A stretch of DNA of 64,000 bases, taken from NCBI GenBank assembly GCA_900537185.1, contig LS999826.1:1320379-1384378 (forward strand). Reading direction: 5' to 3'. Numbering within the stretch: position 1 is the stretch's first letter; each line of letters opens with the position of its first letter. Below the pieces are notes generated by a model. That model did no database searches, had not been told where the DNA came from, and saw nothing but the letters and a program-made list of their open reading frames with translations. Of the stretch, positions 8,545 through 18,094 are shown piece by piece. Origin of the DNA: Cytophagales bacterium Alg240-R148 (lineage in GTDB: Bacteria; Bacteroidota; Bacteroidia; Cytophagales; Cyclobacteriaceae). Position numbers and translations under genes: made by a program.

Positions 8545-11187
8545 ATGGCAGAAGATAATATCGACAACAGCGGAGAAGAAAAATACAACAAAGAAGACTC
8601 GTTAAGAGAAGTATTACCTGTATCCGGTTTATACCAAAATTGGTTCCTGGACTATGCCTCTTACGTGATATTGGAAAGGGCTGTTCCGGCCATAAACGAT
8701 GGGTTTAAACCGGTGCAAAGAAGGATCATGCATTCTTTAAAAGAGATGGATGATGGCAGGTTCAATAAAGTAGCCAATGTTATCGGAAACACCATGCAAT
8801 ACCACCCCCATGGAGATGCCTCCATTGGAGACGCCATTATTAACCTTGGTCAAAAAGATTTACTAATTGAAACACAGGGTAACTGGGGAGATATCAGAAC
8901 AGGGGACAGTGCTGCCGCTCCTAGGTACATAGAAGCACGGTTATCCAAGTTTGCTCTAGAGGTAACATTTAATGCTCAGTTGACCAACTGGCAGTTGAGC
9001 TACGATGGGCGAAAAAAAGAACCTGAAACACTTCCTGTTAAGTTTCCATTGTTATTGACCCAAGGGGTGGAAGGTATAGCGGTTGGTCTTTCTACTAAAA
9101 TCCTGCCCCATAATTTTTGTGAATTGATTAAGGCCTCCATCGATATATTAAAAGGTAAAAAGCCTAAAGTTTATCCAGATTTTCCTACTGGAGGCGCCGC
9201 TGATTTTAGCGAATACAACGAAGGACAAAAAGGAGGGAAGGTAAAAGTTCGGGCTAAAATTGAGGTGGTAGATAAGAAACACATTGCCATCAAAGAGATT
9301 CCTTATGCAACAACCACTAACAGCATCATTGATTCCATAATCAAGGCAAATGACAAAGGGAAAATCAAGATCAAACAAGTGGTAGACAATACTGCCAAAG
9401 AGGTGGAAGTGTTGGTTACACTGGCACCAGGTCAATCCCCCGACATTACTATTGATGCCTTGTACGCTTTTACCGATTGCGAAGTGTCTATTTCACCAAA
9501 TGCTTGTGTGATTATAGATGAAAAGCCTAGGTTCATGTCCGTTAATGACATTCTGAAGTACAATACGGATCAAACCGTAGATTTGCTTAGAAAAGAATTG
9601 GAAATTAAAAAGGCAGAATTGTTAGAGAAAATTCTGTTTTCTTCTTTGGAAAAAATATTCATTGAAAATAGAATATACCGCGATATTGAAGAGTGTGAAA
9701 CGTGGGAAGCAGTTATTGAAACGATAGACCAAGGGTTAGAACCTTTTAAACCAGATTTTTATAGGGAAATTACAGAAGAGGACATCGTTAAGTTGACAGA
9801 AATAAAGATCAAGAGAATCTCTAAATTTGACACGTTCAAGGCCGATGAATTGATGCGTAGGTTGGAAGAGGATTTGAAGGAAACGGAACATCACTTGAAT
9901 AATATTATAGATTATTCGATCAATTATTATGCTGTTCTTCTCGAGAAATTTGGTAAAGGAAAAGAAAGAAAAACAGAAATAAGATCGTTTGAAACCATTG
10001 CCGTAACCCAAGTTGTTGCCAATAATCAGAAGTTATATGTAAATAGAAAAGAAGGATTTATTGGGTACGGGCTGAAAAAGGATGAATACGTGTGTGATTG
10101 CTCCGATATAGACGACATCATTGTTATTAGAAGGGATGGTAACTTCTTAGTATCCAGAATTTCCGACAAGGTGTTTATGGGCAAGGACATATTGTATGTA
10201 GGAGTTTGGAAAAAAGGGGATGAAAGAACTACTTATAATTTAATTTATTTGGATGGTAAAAGTGGGAAGTCTATGGCCAAAAGATTCAACGTTAAGGCCA
10301 TTACAAGAGACAAGGAATACCCATTAACAAAGGGGGAAAAAGGATCCAAAATTTTGTATTTCACTTGCAATCCCAATGGAGAAGCAGAAGTTGTTACGGT
10401 AAAACTAACCCAGTCTAGTACGGCACGTAAAAAGATTTTTGAATACGATTTTGCTGACCTTGAAATTAAAGGTAGGGCCGCAGGAGGTAATACCCTTACC
10501 AAATATCCAGTAAGAAAAGTAGAATTAAAAACCAAAGGAGTCTCCACTTTGTCGGGGCTAAATATTTGGTACGATGAGAATGTAGGCAGATTGAACAATG
10601 AAAATAGAGGCGAGTTATTGGGCGAATTTAATCCAGAGGATCAGTTATTTGTGGCCTATAAAAATGGGGCCTATGAAATGATGGGGTATGCGCTTTCGAA
10701 CCGGTACGAACCATCCGAGGTATTTGCTATAAAAAAATACAGAGAAGGGGATGTTATAGCAACCGTTTATTACGATGGCGATTCTAAAAATTACTACGTT
10801 AAAAGGTTTAAAATAGAAACTTCTACTGCCAATAAAAGGTTTCCATTTATCAGCGATCACAGCAGGTCCAAATTAATTTTGGTTACCTCCGAGGCAGATC
10901 CACAGGTAGAAATTGTATTTGAAAAAGGAAAAGGAAAAGAAAAGGAAACAACCATACTGGACTTGAATGTATTGATCGATGTCAAGGGATGGAAATCTTT
11001 GGGCAACCGATTGTCTCAATACGATGTGAAAAAGGTTAAATTACTGGCGCCAAAAAAGGACACGAAAAAAGAAACAATTATTTCAGATGAAGCGGAAGCT
11101 CCTTCTACCTCAGAAAGTAACAACAAGTCTAAAGACGATGATGGAGAGGATTATGGAGTAGGAGAAACGATAAAACTGGACTTTTGA
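8545..11187 (+). CDS. parC: DNA topoisomerase IV subunit A
   Basis: The DNA breakage-rejoining subunit, 880 residues, partner of the ParE just upstream. Landmarks are QRRIMHSL (58-65), HPHGDAS (87-93) and the catalytic tyrosine in AAPRYIEA (Y128). The tower and coiled-coil regions follow, then a C-terminal beta-pinwheel region (about 510-830). The last 50 residues are an acidic, lysine- and serine-rich tail. The position equal to the quinolone-contact serine of E. coli ParC is alanine (A92), which I believe is usual for this group rather than an acquired change. Its TGA overlaps the ATG of the RNA methyltransferase by one base. Confidence 0.93.
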   Translation: MAEDNIDNSGEEKYNKEDSLREVLPVSGLYQNWFLDYASYVILERAVPAINDGFKPVQRRIMHSLKEMDDGRFNKVANVIGNTMQYHPHGDASIGDAIINLGQKDLLIETQGNWGDIRTGDSAAAPRYIEARLSKFALEVTFNAQLTNWQLSYDGRKKEPETLPVKFPLLLTQGVEGIAVGLSTKILPHNFCELIKASIDILKGKKPKVYPDFPTGGAADFSEYNEGQKGGKVKVRAKIEVVDKKHIAIKEIPYATTTNSIIDSIIKANDKGKIKIKQVVDNTAKEVEVLVTLAPGQSPDITIDALYAFTDCEVSISPNACVIIDEKPRFMSVNDILKYNTDQTVDLLRKELEIKKAELLEKILFSSLEKIFIENRIYRDIEECETWEAVIETIDQGLEPFKPDFYREITEEDIVKLTEIKIKRISKFDTFKADELMRRLEEDLKETEHHLNNIIDYSINYYAVLLEKFGKGKERKTEIRSFETIAVTQVVANNQKLYVNRKEGFIGYGLKKDEYVCDCSDIDDIIVIRRDGNFLVSRISDKVFMGKDILYVGVWKKGDERTTYNLIYLDGKSGKSMAKRFNVKAITRDKEYPLTKGEKGSKILYFTCNPNGEAEVVTVKLTQSSTARKKIFEYDFADLEIKGRAAGGNTLTKYPVRKVELKTKGVSTLSGLNIWYDENVGRLNNENRGELLGEFNPEDQLFVAYKNGAYEMMGYALSNRYEPSEVFAIKKYREGDVIATVYYDGDSKNYYVKRFKIETSTANKRFPFISDHSRSKLILVTSEADPQVEIVFEKGKGKEKETTILDLNVLIDVKGWKSLGNRLSQYDVKKVKLLAPKKDTKKETIISDEAEAPSTSESNNKSKDDDGEDYGVGETIKLDF

Positions 11188-11882
11188 TGGAAGGAAAAGC
11201 AACGGATAAAGGCTTTTTGACTTACTTAGAACAATTTATTTCTGACCATAAAAAGCAGCTTTTTGATTCTGTTCTGCAAGAGAGGACTAAAAAAATCACT
11301 GTAGTTTTGGAGGACATCTTCCAACCGCAAAATGCAAGTTCGGCGGTTCGAACGTGTGATTGTTTTGGAATTCAAGACATGCACATCATAGAAAATCAAT
11401 ACCGTTATGAGTTGAACCCTAGAGTAGTACTGGGTGCTTCCAAATGGGTACATATGAACTACTACAATGCGCTGGAACACAATACAGAAGCTTGTTTGAC
11501 GAAGTTAAAATCGGAAGGTTTTAAAATTTTGGCAACCTCTCCAAAAGAAAATTGTCTTTCAATTGAAGAAGTGGACTTATCCTGTAAAAATGCCTTTGTA
11601 TTTGGAACAGAACTTACGGGCATTACTGAAGTGGCGGAGCAGATGGCAGATGCAACCGTAAAAATCCCAATGGTAGGATTTACTGAAAGTTTTAATATTT
11701 CTGCGAGTGTGGCCATCAGTATGTATGCATTGTCTTCAAGGTTGAAAAAAGAAACAAACAATTGGATGTTGACTGAAAAAGAGCAAGATGAAATTAGACT
11801 ACACTGGTATAAAAGCGCTGTAAAAAATGCAGATATTCATGAGAAAGAATATTTAAAATCAAACTTTTTCGATAATTTATAG
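11187..11882 (+). CDS. trmH: TrmH/SpoU-family RNA 2'-O-methyltransferase
   Basis: 231 residues of the SPOUT class, which use a knotted SAM-binding site. The three family motifs are clear: motif 1 QNASSAVRTCDCFG (about 48-61), motif 2 AFVFGTELTGIT, and motif 3 GFTESFNISASVAISMY. Length and the HIIENQYRYELNP region resemble TrmH, which methylates G18 of tRNA in E. coli; target RNA is inferred, and another SpoU target is possible. The start codon overlaps the parC stop (TGATG), so translation is probably coupled to parC. A TTG one codon earlier is an alternative start. Confidence 0.85.
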   Translation: MEGKATDKGFLTYLEQFISDHKKQLFDSVLQERTKKITVVLEDIFQPQNASSAVRTCDCFGIQDMHIIENQYRYELNPRVVLGASKWVHMNYYNALEHNTEACLTKLKSEGFKILATSPKENCLSIEEVDLSCKNAFVFGTELTGITEVAEQMADATVKIPMVGFTESFNISASVAISMYALSSRLKKETNNWMLTEKEQDEIRLHWYKSAVKNADIHEKEYLKSNFFDNL

Positions 11883-11911
11883 TTTATACTTTTAGGGCTT
11901 TTAACAATTTT

Positions 11912-12517
11912 ATGAAACTATTTTTGCTTGTATTTAAAAAAGGGGTTGCCATTGTATTGGTGGCTTTTATTTTGATCGCTTTGGTTAACGCATGGGTAGT
12001 TTTGAGTACTTTTGATAGCGTGCACCATGACCTCAACGCATTGCACCATACTACTGCCGGTTTGGTATTGGGTACAAGTCCAAAACTTCAAAATGGAAAT
12101 CCAAACCCTTTTTTTAAGGAAAGAATTTTATCTGCGGCATCGCTTTACATCCAGAACAAAGTTGATTATCTTATTGTTAGTGGAGATAACAGGACAAAAT
12201 ACTACAATGAACCCAGAGAAATGAAAGAAGCTTTGATGGAATTGGGGGTTCCTGAAAATAAGATTGTACAAGATACGGCAGGTATTAAAACTTACTTGTC
12301 TATAGACCGATGTAAAAACGTTTTTGGTGAAAAAGACATCACTGTGGTAACGCAGTCTTTTCATTCATTTAGAGCTGTTTACATCAGCAATGCCTTGGGC
12401 GTAGAAGCGCAAGCTTATGCAACGAATGATATTCCATTTCGGCAATCGTTTCCTGTAGTTTGTCGGGAGTTTTTTGCAAGGCCTAAGGCTATTTATGATA
12501 TTTATATTAATAATTAA
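11912..12517 (+). CDS. sanA: SanA/YdcF-like DUF218 membrane protein
   Basis: 201 residues with one N-terminal membrane helix (about 8-30) and a DUF218-type domain: AGLVLGTSPK, ERILSAASLYIQNKVDYLIVSGD, EMKEALMELGVPENKI, and VVTQSFHSFRAVYISNALG. The family includes E. coli SanA, linked to the outer-membrane barrier against vancomycin at high temperature; the biochemical reaction is not established. It follows the methyltransferase by 29 bases on the same strand and is likely in the same transcript. The C-terminal REFFARPKAIYDI segment is typical of SanA rather than YdcF. Confidence 0.85.
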   Translation: MKLFLLVFKKGVAIVLVAFILIALVNAWVVLSTFDSVHHDLNALHHTTAGLVLGTSPKLQNGNPNPFFKERILSAASLYIQNKVDYLIVSGDNRTKYYNEPREMKEALMELGVPENKIVQDTAGIKTYLSIDRCKNVFGEKDITVVTQSFHSFRAVYISNALGVEAQAYATNDIPFRQSFPVVCREFFARPKAIYDIYINN

Positions 12518-12532
12518 ACTGTAGAAAATAAA

Positions 12533-15040
12533 TTGGGTTTAGGGAAGTACATATTGTTCATATTTTTTTTACTCCCGGTTGTAATTTTTGCCCAAAAAAC
12601 AACCATTAGAGGGAAAGTAACCGACGCGAGAACAGGAGAGGCCATACCTTTTGCGAATGTAGTAATCAAAGGGGTTAGTGCGGGGGCATCAACCAATTTT
12701 GAGGGATATTATGAGTTTGTAACTTACGAATTAAGCGACAGCATACAAGCTTCCTATATTGGGTACCATATCCGGACCAAAGCCATGCCAGCACAAGCAG
12801 AAACACTCACCATAAATTTTCAACTCGATGAAAGTGTTATGAGCCTGAAAGAGGTAGTTTTTGTGGCAGGTGAAAATCCAGCTTATCCAATTATGCGCAA
12901 TGTAATACGCAATAAAAAAAATAATAATAGAGAAAGTCTTAGCGCTTACCAATACGATAATTACACCAAAATTGAGGTGGATGTAGACAACATGTCTGAG
13001 AAGTTCAGACAGAAGAAGTTGATCAAAAAGATCACCCAAGTAATGGACAGCGTAGACCAAATAGCAGGAGACGATGGCAAACCCTTGTTGCCTGTGTTTA
13101 TATCAGAGTCGGTATCCAAGTTCTATTTTAGAAGGAACCCCAAGCTACAGCATGAGAACATTCTCAGTACCAAAGTGACAGGAGTGGGATTGGAAGATGG
13201 TAGTTTTACCTCTCAATTTATTGGTTCTTCTTTTCAGCAGTATAACTTTTATAAAAATAGAATTGGCTTGGTGAGCAAAGATTTTGTTTCGCCAATTGCA
13301 GATGGTTGGAAACTATTCTATGAATACGACCTAATTGATAGCTTGGATATTGCTGGTGATTTTTGTTATCGCTTGGATTTTTATCCTAAAAGTAAGCAGG
13401 ACCTTGCTTTCACTGGGTCCATGTGGATAACCAAAGAAGGTTACGCTCTAAAGCAAATCGATGTAACCGTTGGCAAAGAGGCCAATTTGAATTACATAGA
13501 GAAGATCAAACTACAACAAGAACTGGAAAAAACCATAGATGGCCCATGGGTACCGGCCAAAAGTAGAATAGTTTTAGATGTAGGAGAAATATCTGAAAAT
13601 TCAGCTGGATTGATAGCCAAGTTTTATTCCTCCAATAAAAACATAGTATCCAACCAACCAAAGGATCCAAAATTTTACGAGGTTCCCATTTTATTGGATG
13701 AGGAATACCGGAAGAAGTTGACCGACGAAGATTGGAATGCACTCAGGCACGAACCACTCTCTTCAACCGAGCAAAGTGTGTATGCCATGATCGATACCCT
13801 TAAAAACATACCAGTGGTTAAAACTTATACCGAATTGATAAAGATAGCGGTTAATGGGTATAAAAAACTAGGGAAAGTAGAAGTAGGGCCGTATTTGTCT
13901 TTATATGCCAATAACAATGTAGAAGGACACCGTTTTTCAGGCGGCATTCGCACCACCATTGGTTTCAGTGACAAATGGATTTTGGGCGGTAGAATTGCCT
14001 ATGGAACCAATGATGAAGAGTTTAAGTACAAAGTTTCAGCAGACTATATCTTTTCAAGAAAGCGTTGGACTCAAGCAGGTTTTGAGCATACCAAAGACAT
14101 AGACCAAGTGGGGCTAGAAGAAGACCGTCTAATAGGCAATAGTGTTTTTCAATCGGCGGTGCGATTTGGGAAATTGAGAATGCCTTATTATTTCGATCAA
14201 AGCAAATTGTATGTGTCCAGGGAGTTGTTCAAAGGGTTCACACAACGCATAACCTTTATGAACAGAAGTTTTGACCCAGCGGAGGGTTTTTTTAATTTTG
14301 GATACTATACACAACCAGAAATTTCGGATTCGCCTATTGCGAAAAGTTTTACTACCAGTGAATTGATTTTTGAAACCCGGTATGCCCGAGATGAATTGTA
14401 TGTTCAAAATGACAACGAACGGGTGAGTTTGGGGACAAAAAAATGGCCAGTTTTTACGGTGCGGTATACCATGGGGATGAAAGATGTATTGGAAAGTGAT
14501 TTTGAATACCACAAACTGGGGCTGAATATTAGAAAAGATTTTAATGCAGGGTTGTTTGGGCAAGGAGATATTTCTTTTACTGCAGAACATACTTTTGACG
14601 CATTGCCCTACCCATTGCTAAAAACACATATAGGAAATGAGTCTAACTTTTATGCCTATCGTTCCAATAACTTGATGAATTACTCAGAATTTGCAAGTGA
14701 TTCTTATATGAATTTAAAGTATACCCATCAGTTTGAAGGCTTTTTCATGAATAGGATCCCACTGATTAAAAAACTTAAACTCAGGTTGGTAGGTACAGCC
14801 AATATATTGTGGGGAGACCTAAGTGAAGGTTCCATAAATTACATTCCAACCATGTTAGAGGATGGTACGCCAATAGACCAAGTGGGCAGTTTGGAGCAAA
14901 AACCATATGTAGAACTGGGCTATGGTTTCGAAAACATTTTAAAGGTAATTCGAGTGGATTTTATTCATAGAATGACCCATACCGACAAACCTGGAACCAA
15001 AAATTTTGGAGTTAAATTCAGTTTCCAATTTGTATTATAA
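12533..15040 (+). CDS. DUF5686-type outer-membrane protein with carboxypeptidase-like regulatory domain
   Basis: 835 residues: signal peptide (to FAQ, about residue 20), a carbohydrate/peptidase-regulatory beta-sandwich (RGKVTDARTGEAIPFANV... GYYEFVTYE, about 25-110), a middle domain, and a long C-terminal region rich in alternating aromatic strands that ends in KFSFQFVL. That ending, with a terminal hydrophobic residue after alternating aromatics, is that of an outer-membrane beta-barrel. The same architecture is widespread in Bacteroidota and of unknown role. The start is TTG at 12533: no ATG precedes the signal peptide in frame after the sanA stop 15 bases upstream. It is convergent with the mannosidase gene, 6 bases apart. 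Confidence 0.82.
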   Translation: MGLGKYILFIFFLLPVVIFAQKTTIRGKVTDARTGEAIPFANVVIKGVSAGASTNFEGYYEFVTYELSDSIQASYIGYHIRTKAMPAQAETLTINFQLDESVMSLKEVVFVAGENPAYPIMRNVIRNKKNNNRESLSAYQYDNYTKIEVDVDNMSEKFRQKKLIKKITQVMDSVDQIAGDDGKPLLPVFISESVSKFYFRRNPKLQHENILSTKVTGVGLEDGSFTSQFIGSSFQQYNFYKNRIGLVSKDFVSPIADGWKLFYEYDLIDSLDIAGDFCYRLDFYPKSKQDLAFTGSMWITKEGYALKQIDVTVGKEANLNYIEKIKLQQELEKTIDGPWVPAKSRIVLDVGEISENSAGLIAKFYSSNKNIVSNQPKDPKFYEVPILLDEEYRKKLTDEDWNALRHEPLSSTEQSVYAMIDTLKNIPVVKTYTELIKIAVNGYKKLGKVEVGPYLSLYANNNVEGHRFSGGIRTTIGFSDKWILGGRIAYGTNDEEFKYKVSADYIFSRKRWTQAGFEHTKDIDQVGLEEDRLIGNSVFQSAVRFGKLRMPYYFDQSKLYVSRELFKGFTQRITFMNRSFDPAEGFFNFGYYTQPEISDSPIAKSFTTSELIFETRYARDELYVQNDNERVSLGTKKWPVFTVRYTMGMKDVLESDFEYHKLGLNIRKDFNAGLFGQGDISFTAEHTFDALPYPLLKTHIGNESNFYAYRSNNLMNYSEFASDSYMNLKYTHQFEGFFMNRIPLIKKLKLRLVGTANILWGDLSEGSINYIPTMLEDGTPIDQVGSLEQKPYVELGYGFENILKVIRVDFIHRMTHTDKPGTKNFGVKFSFQFVL

Positions 15041-15046
15041 GTAGTT

Positions 15047-18010
15047 TTATTTGGTGCTGATTTTTATTTCATCTGCAAAAATCCAGGCATCATACCCAGC
15101 TCCTTTGTGCCATTCCGGACACTTGCCCATGTTGGTTGCAATAACTTTTAAGTACTTTGCCGGTGTTTCTTGAAACTTAACGTCAAACGATTCAATAAAA
15201 GACCCTCCTTTGGAGTTTTTTGTTTTGTTGGAATAACGCCCTTTGAATTCGAAGTTTTTGCCATCCAATGAGGTATATACCTCTAGTTGCGTAGGAAGGA
15301 ATATCCAGTTGTATGTTTCTTGAAAGAAATTGCATGCAACCCCTTCAACCTTCTCTACCTTGTTCAAATCTATTATGGCCTCTAAGTTTTTACCATAAAA
15401 TCCTTGCCATCCATTTCTATAATTTTCTGTGCCTTCAATAAAATCAATTAAAGCCATTGGACTGTTACCTGTATAAATGTGGCTGTATGGGTATTTTAAT
15501 GAGATGCGCCTACCAAACGGGATCTTTATGTAGTTGGTAACCACTATCTTTGAAGGGGCATGGTCCTTTTGAAAGGCCCTTACTTTTAAGTTGGTGGAGG
15601 CATGTAGTACAATAGGGGTTTCATACAAGGTGCTGTTGGTTGTTGGGCTCGTGCCATCAATGGTGTAATACACATTGGCACCTGCTTGGTGCACCATTGA
15701 GATTTCCATTGAGTCTAAGAATGTCATGCCTTGGCTTTGTATGATGGGGTTGGTGCTGATTTTGGGGGCATCGATACTAGCAATTGGGTTTTGAATACCT
15801 GAATCTTTCCAAACCAATGAATCATCTCCTAAAATAAAATGGAGTTGTCCTCCCCGTAAAAGAGAGGAATGGCTAATGTAACTTTGTTGGAGGGCTTCGC
15901 CGTTCCATTCCACTTTTTGGATGTACTGGTTTTTACTGCCTTGACGGGTGGTTGAAATGCTAATCGATTTACCATTTTCTAATTGAATTGCTGCACCCCG
16001 AACCAAAGGAGTTGTTAAATTGTATTCTGGTTTCCCAGGTACCACTGGGTACAACCCTAGGGCTGTGAAATTGAACCATGAAGACATTTGTCCACAATCT
16101 TCGTTGCCAATCAAGCCATCGGGCTCAGTTGTATAAAACTCAGCCATTATTTGGTTGGTAAGTGCTTGGGTTTTTTGAGGTTCCCCTAAATAATTGTATA
16201 AAAATGCCAAATGATGGGATGGCTCATTCCCGTGTGCATACTGGCCAATCATACCGCTTATATCGGGTTGCGTTCTGCCACTAAGTTTGGTGGTAGTAGA
16301 AAATAACTCATCCAACCTTTTAACAAAAGCAGCTTTTCCTCCCATCAATTCTTGCAACCCTGAGAAGTCATGTGGGGCAAACCAAGTATACTGCCAAGCA
16401 TTGGCCTCCGTATAATTTCCAGTTACTTCAAATGGGTCAAATGGCGCATCCCAATCTCCATTTCTCTTAGGTCGCATAAAACCAGAAGTGCTGTCATAGG
16501 CGTTTTTATAAAACTGCGCACGTTCAAAAAATTGTTGGGCCAAAGCAGAATCACCAAGCTGCTGGGCAATTTGTGCAATGCACCAATCGTCGTAAGCATA
16601 TTCCATTTGTTTTGAAACCGATTCGTGTTCCAGCTCTGCAGGTATATACCCTTGCGTTTTGTAGGGCGCAAGTCCAAGATGTTCTTGATTGGCCGAAAGC
16701 ACCATAGCACGGAGGGCTTTGGACGCGTCAATACCTGGGATGTTTTTAGACAATGCGTCTGCAATTACAGGAATAGAATGGTATCCAATCATAGTTCCGG
16801 TTTCATTTCCAGCAAGTTCCCACACAGGCAAAAGCCCCCCTTCTTCTTGTTTCAAAAGCAAAGTGTTTACCATATCGGTAGTTCTTTTTTCTTGTGTCAA
16901 AGTAAACAAAGGGTGGGTTGCTCGGAAGGTATCCCATAAAGAATAAACAGTGTATACATCGTGGTCGGCATGGTGGATTTTTTTATCCACCCCTCGGTAC
17001 TGGCCATCCACATCATTAAAAAGGTTGGGATTTAGGAAACTGTGGTAAAGTGCAGTGTAGTATTTAATTTTATCTTCTTCCTCACAGTCAATATCTACCA
17101 CGGAAAGTGCTTGGTCCCACTCTGCAATCGCTTTGGATTTAACTTGATCAAAATCCCACGATTTCCCTTCTGCTTGCATGTTTTTTTTAGCTCCGTCTAC
17201 GCTTACAGCCGAGAGTGCCACTTTTACTACCAATGGGGTAGAGTCATTTGGGTCAAAACTAAGTACAGACTGTAAGTGGTTGCCCTCTGTATTGTTGGCA
17301 GTTACAACCGAATCATTTTTAAATAATTGTATATCGGAAAATTCTTTTGAAAATTGAGCGACAAAATAAACGTGTTGTTCTTCCGCCCATCCTCTGGATA
17401 TTCTCTTGCCTTCAATTTCATTTTTAGAATTTACTTTCAATGAAGAAGTAATAACTGCATCTCCCAAGCCATGTTTTAAGTCTAGAATCAAATGTTGGTT
17501 TGTATTGGTTGCTTTGTAGGTGTAGCGGTGGTAGCCAACTCGCTTTGTTGAAGTGAGTTCAGCGTTAATTTGGTGGTCCAATAAGGCAACTTGGTAGTAC
17601 CCAGCATTGCCAGTTTCAGAGGCATGCGAAAAACGAGAACGATAGCCTAAATCAGGGTTTTCCGCTGTTCCTGGTTGGTTGGTGATTGGGCCGGAAAAAG
17701 GCATCATTAAAATGTCGCCATAATCAATGGCACCAGTACCACTCAAATGGGTATGGCTGAAACCAATAATGGAGCTATCGCTGTAGTAATAACCCGAACA
17801 AGCATCCCAGCCTAAAGTTCTTGTGTCCGGACTCAGTTGGACCATACCAAAAGGTTGAGAAGCGCCTGGATAGGTATGTCCATGGCCTCCAGTACCAATG
17901 AAAGTATCCACAAAAAGTGCAGGGTTTTGATTGTTGGGTGCGCGCAACTCTTTTGGGCTGCATCCCATTAAACATAACAATAAAAACAGTAGGCTTAGGT
18001 AGTTTTTCAT
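15047..18010 (-). CDS. GH92 alpha-mannosidase lipoprotein with F5/8-type C-terminal domain
   Basis: 987 residues. The lipoprotein signal peptide ends LCLMGC (C17), so the enzyme is anchored at the cell surface or in the periplasm. The N-terminal GH92 beta-sandwich carries VDTFIGTGGHGHTYPGASQPFGM, and the catalytic (alpha/alpha)6 part has YSLWDTFRATHPL, EWHQGY-like and GNEDCGQMSSWF segments. GH92 enzymes are calcium-dependent exo-alpha-mannosidases acting on high-mannose glycans. A chitobiase-C-terminal-like module (YYTIDGTSP region, about 755-830) and a discoidin-like module (about 850-985, ending DAWIFADEIKIS) follow and probably bind sugar. The start at 18010 is chosen over longer in-frame starts because a -7 box at 18041-18048 puts the transcript start near 18034. 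Confidence 0.9.
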   Translation of the reverse strand: MKNYLSLLFLLLCLMGCSPKELRAPNNQNPALFVDTFIGTGGHGHTYPGASQPFGMVQLSPDTRTLGWDACSGYYYSDSSIIGFSHTHLSGTGAIDYGDILMMPFSGPITNQPGTAENPDLGYRSRFSHASETGNAGYYQVALLDHQINAELTSTKRVGYHRYTYKATNTNQHLILDLKHGLGDAVITSSLKVNSKNEIEGKRISRGWAEEQHVYFVAQFSKEFSDIQLFKNDSVVTANNTEGNHLQSVLSFDPNDSTPLVVKVALSAVSVDGAKKNMQAEGKSWDFDQVKSKAIAEWDQALSVVDIDCEEEDKIKYYTALYHSFLNPNLFNDVDGQYRGVDKKIHHADHDVYTVYSLWDTFRATHPLFTLTQEKRTTDMVNTLLLKQEEGGLLPVWELAGNETGTMIGYHSIPVIADALSKNIPGIDASKALRAMVLSANQEHLGLAPYKTQGYIPAELEHESVSKQMEYAYDDWCIAQIAQQLGDSALAQQFFERAQFYKNAYDSTSGFMRPKRNGDWDAPFDPFEVTGNYTEANAWQYTWFAPHDFSGLQELMGGKAAFVKRLDELFSTTTKLSGRTQPDISGMIGQYAHGNEPSHHLAFLYNYLGEPQKTQALTNQIMAEFYTTEPDGLIGNEDCGQMSSWFNFTALGLYPVVPGKPEYNLTTPLVRGAAIQLENGKSISISTTRQGSKNQYIQKVEWNGEALQQSYISHSSLLRGGQLHFILGDDSLVWKDSGIQNPIASIDAPKISTNPIIQSQGMTFLDSMEISMVHQAGANVYYTIDGTSPTTNSTLYETPIVLHASTNLKVRAFQKDHAPSKIVVTNYIKIPFGRRISLKYPYSHIYTGNSPMALIDFIEGTENYRNGWQGFYGKNLEAIIDLNKVEKVEGVACNFFQETYNWIFLPTQLEVYTSLDGKNFEFKGRYSNKTKNSKGGSFIESFDVKFQETPAKYLKVIATNMGKCPEWHKGAGYDAWIFADEIKISTK

Positions 18011-18030
18011 GGTATTGGATATCTTAATCA

Positions 18031-18060
18031 TTTGATATTTCAAAAATAGAATTAATTTTG
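18031..18060 (+). promoter_or_regulatory. Promoter of the M1 aminopeptidase gene
   Basis: TTTG (18031-18034) is followed after 18 bases by a perfect Bacteroidota -7 box, TAATTTTG (18053-18060). The start ATG is 35 bases beyond the box, so the leader should be about 28 bases. It overlaps the mannosidase promoter on the other strand. Confidence 0.7.
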
Positions 18061-18069
18061 AAATAACAG
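18041..18069 (-). promoter_or_regulatory. Promoter of the GH92 mannosidase gene
   Basis: On the minus strand TATTTTTG (18048 to 18041) is a perfect -7 box. The -33 position holds CTG (18069 to 18067) after 18 bases, one mismatch from TTG. It lies inside the promoter of the divergent aminopeptidase gene, so both cannot be occupied at once. Confidence 0.6.
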
Positions 18070-18094
18070 TCTTATTTTAAATGAATTGAGGTAG

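Noticed and set aside
8810-8835. Alanine at the quinolone-contact position of ParC, suggesting resistance
   Set aside because: The HPHGDASIGDA form appears to be the normal sequence of this group, so it is not evidence of selection.
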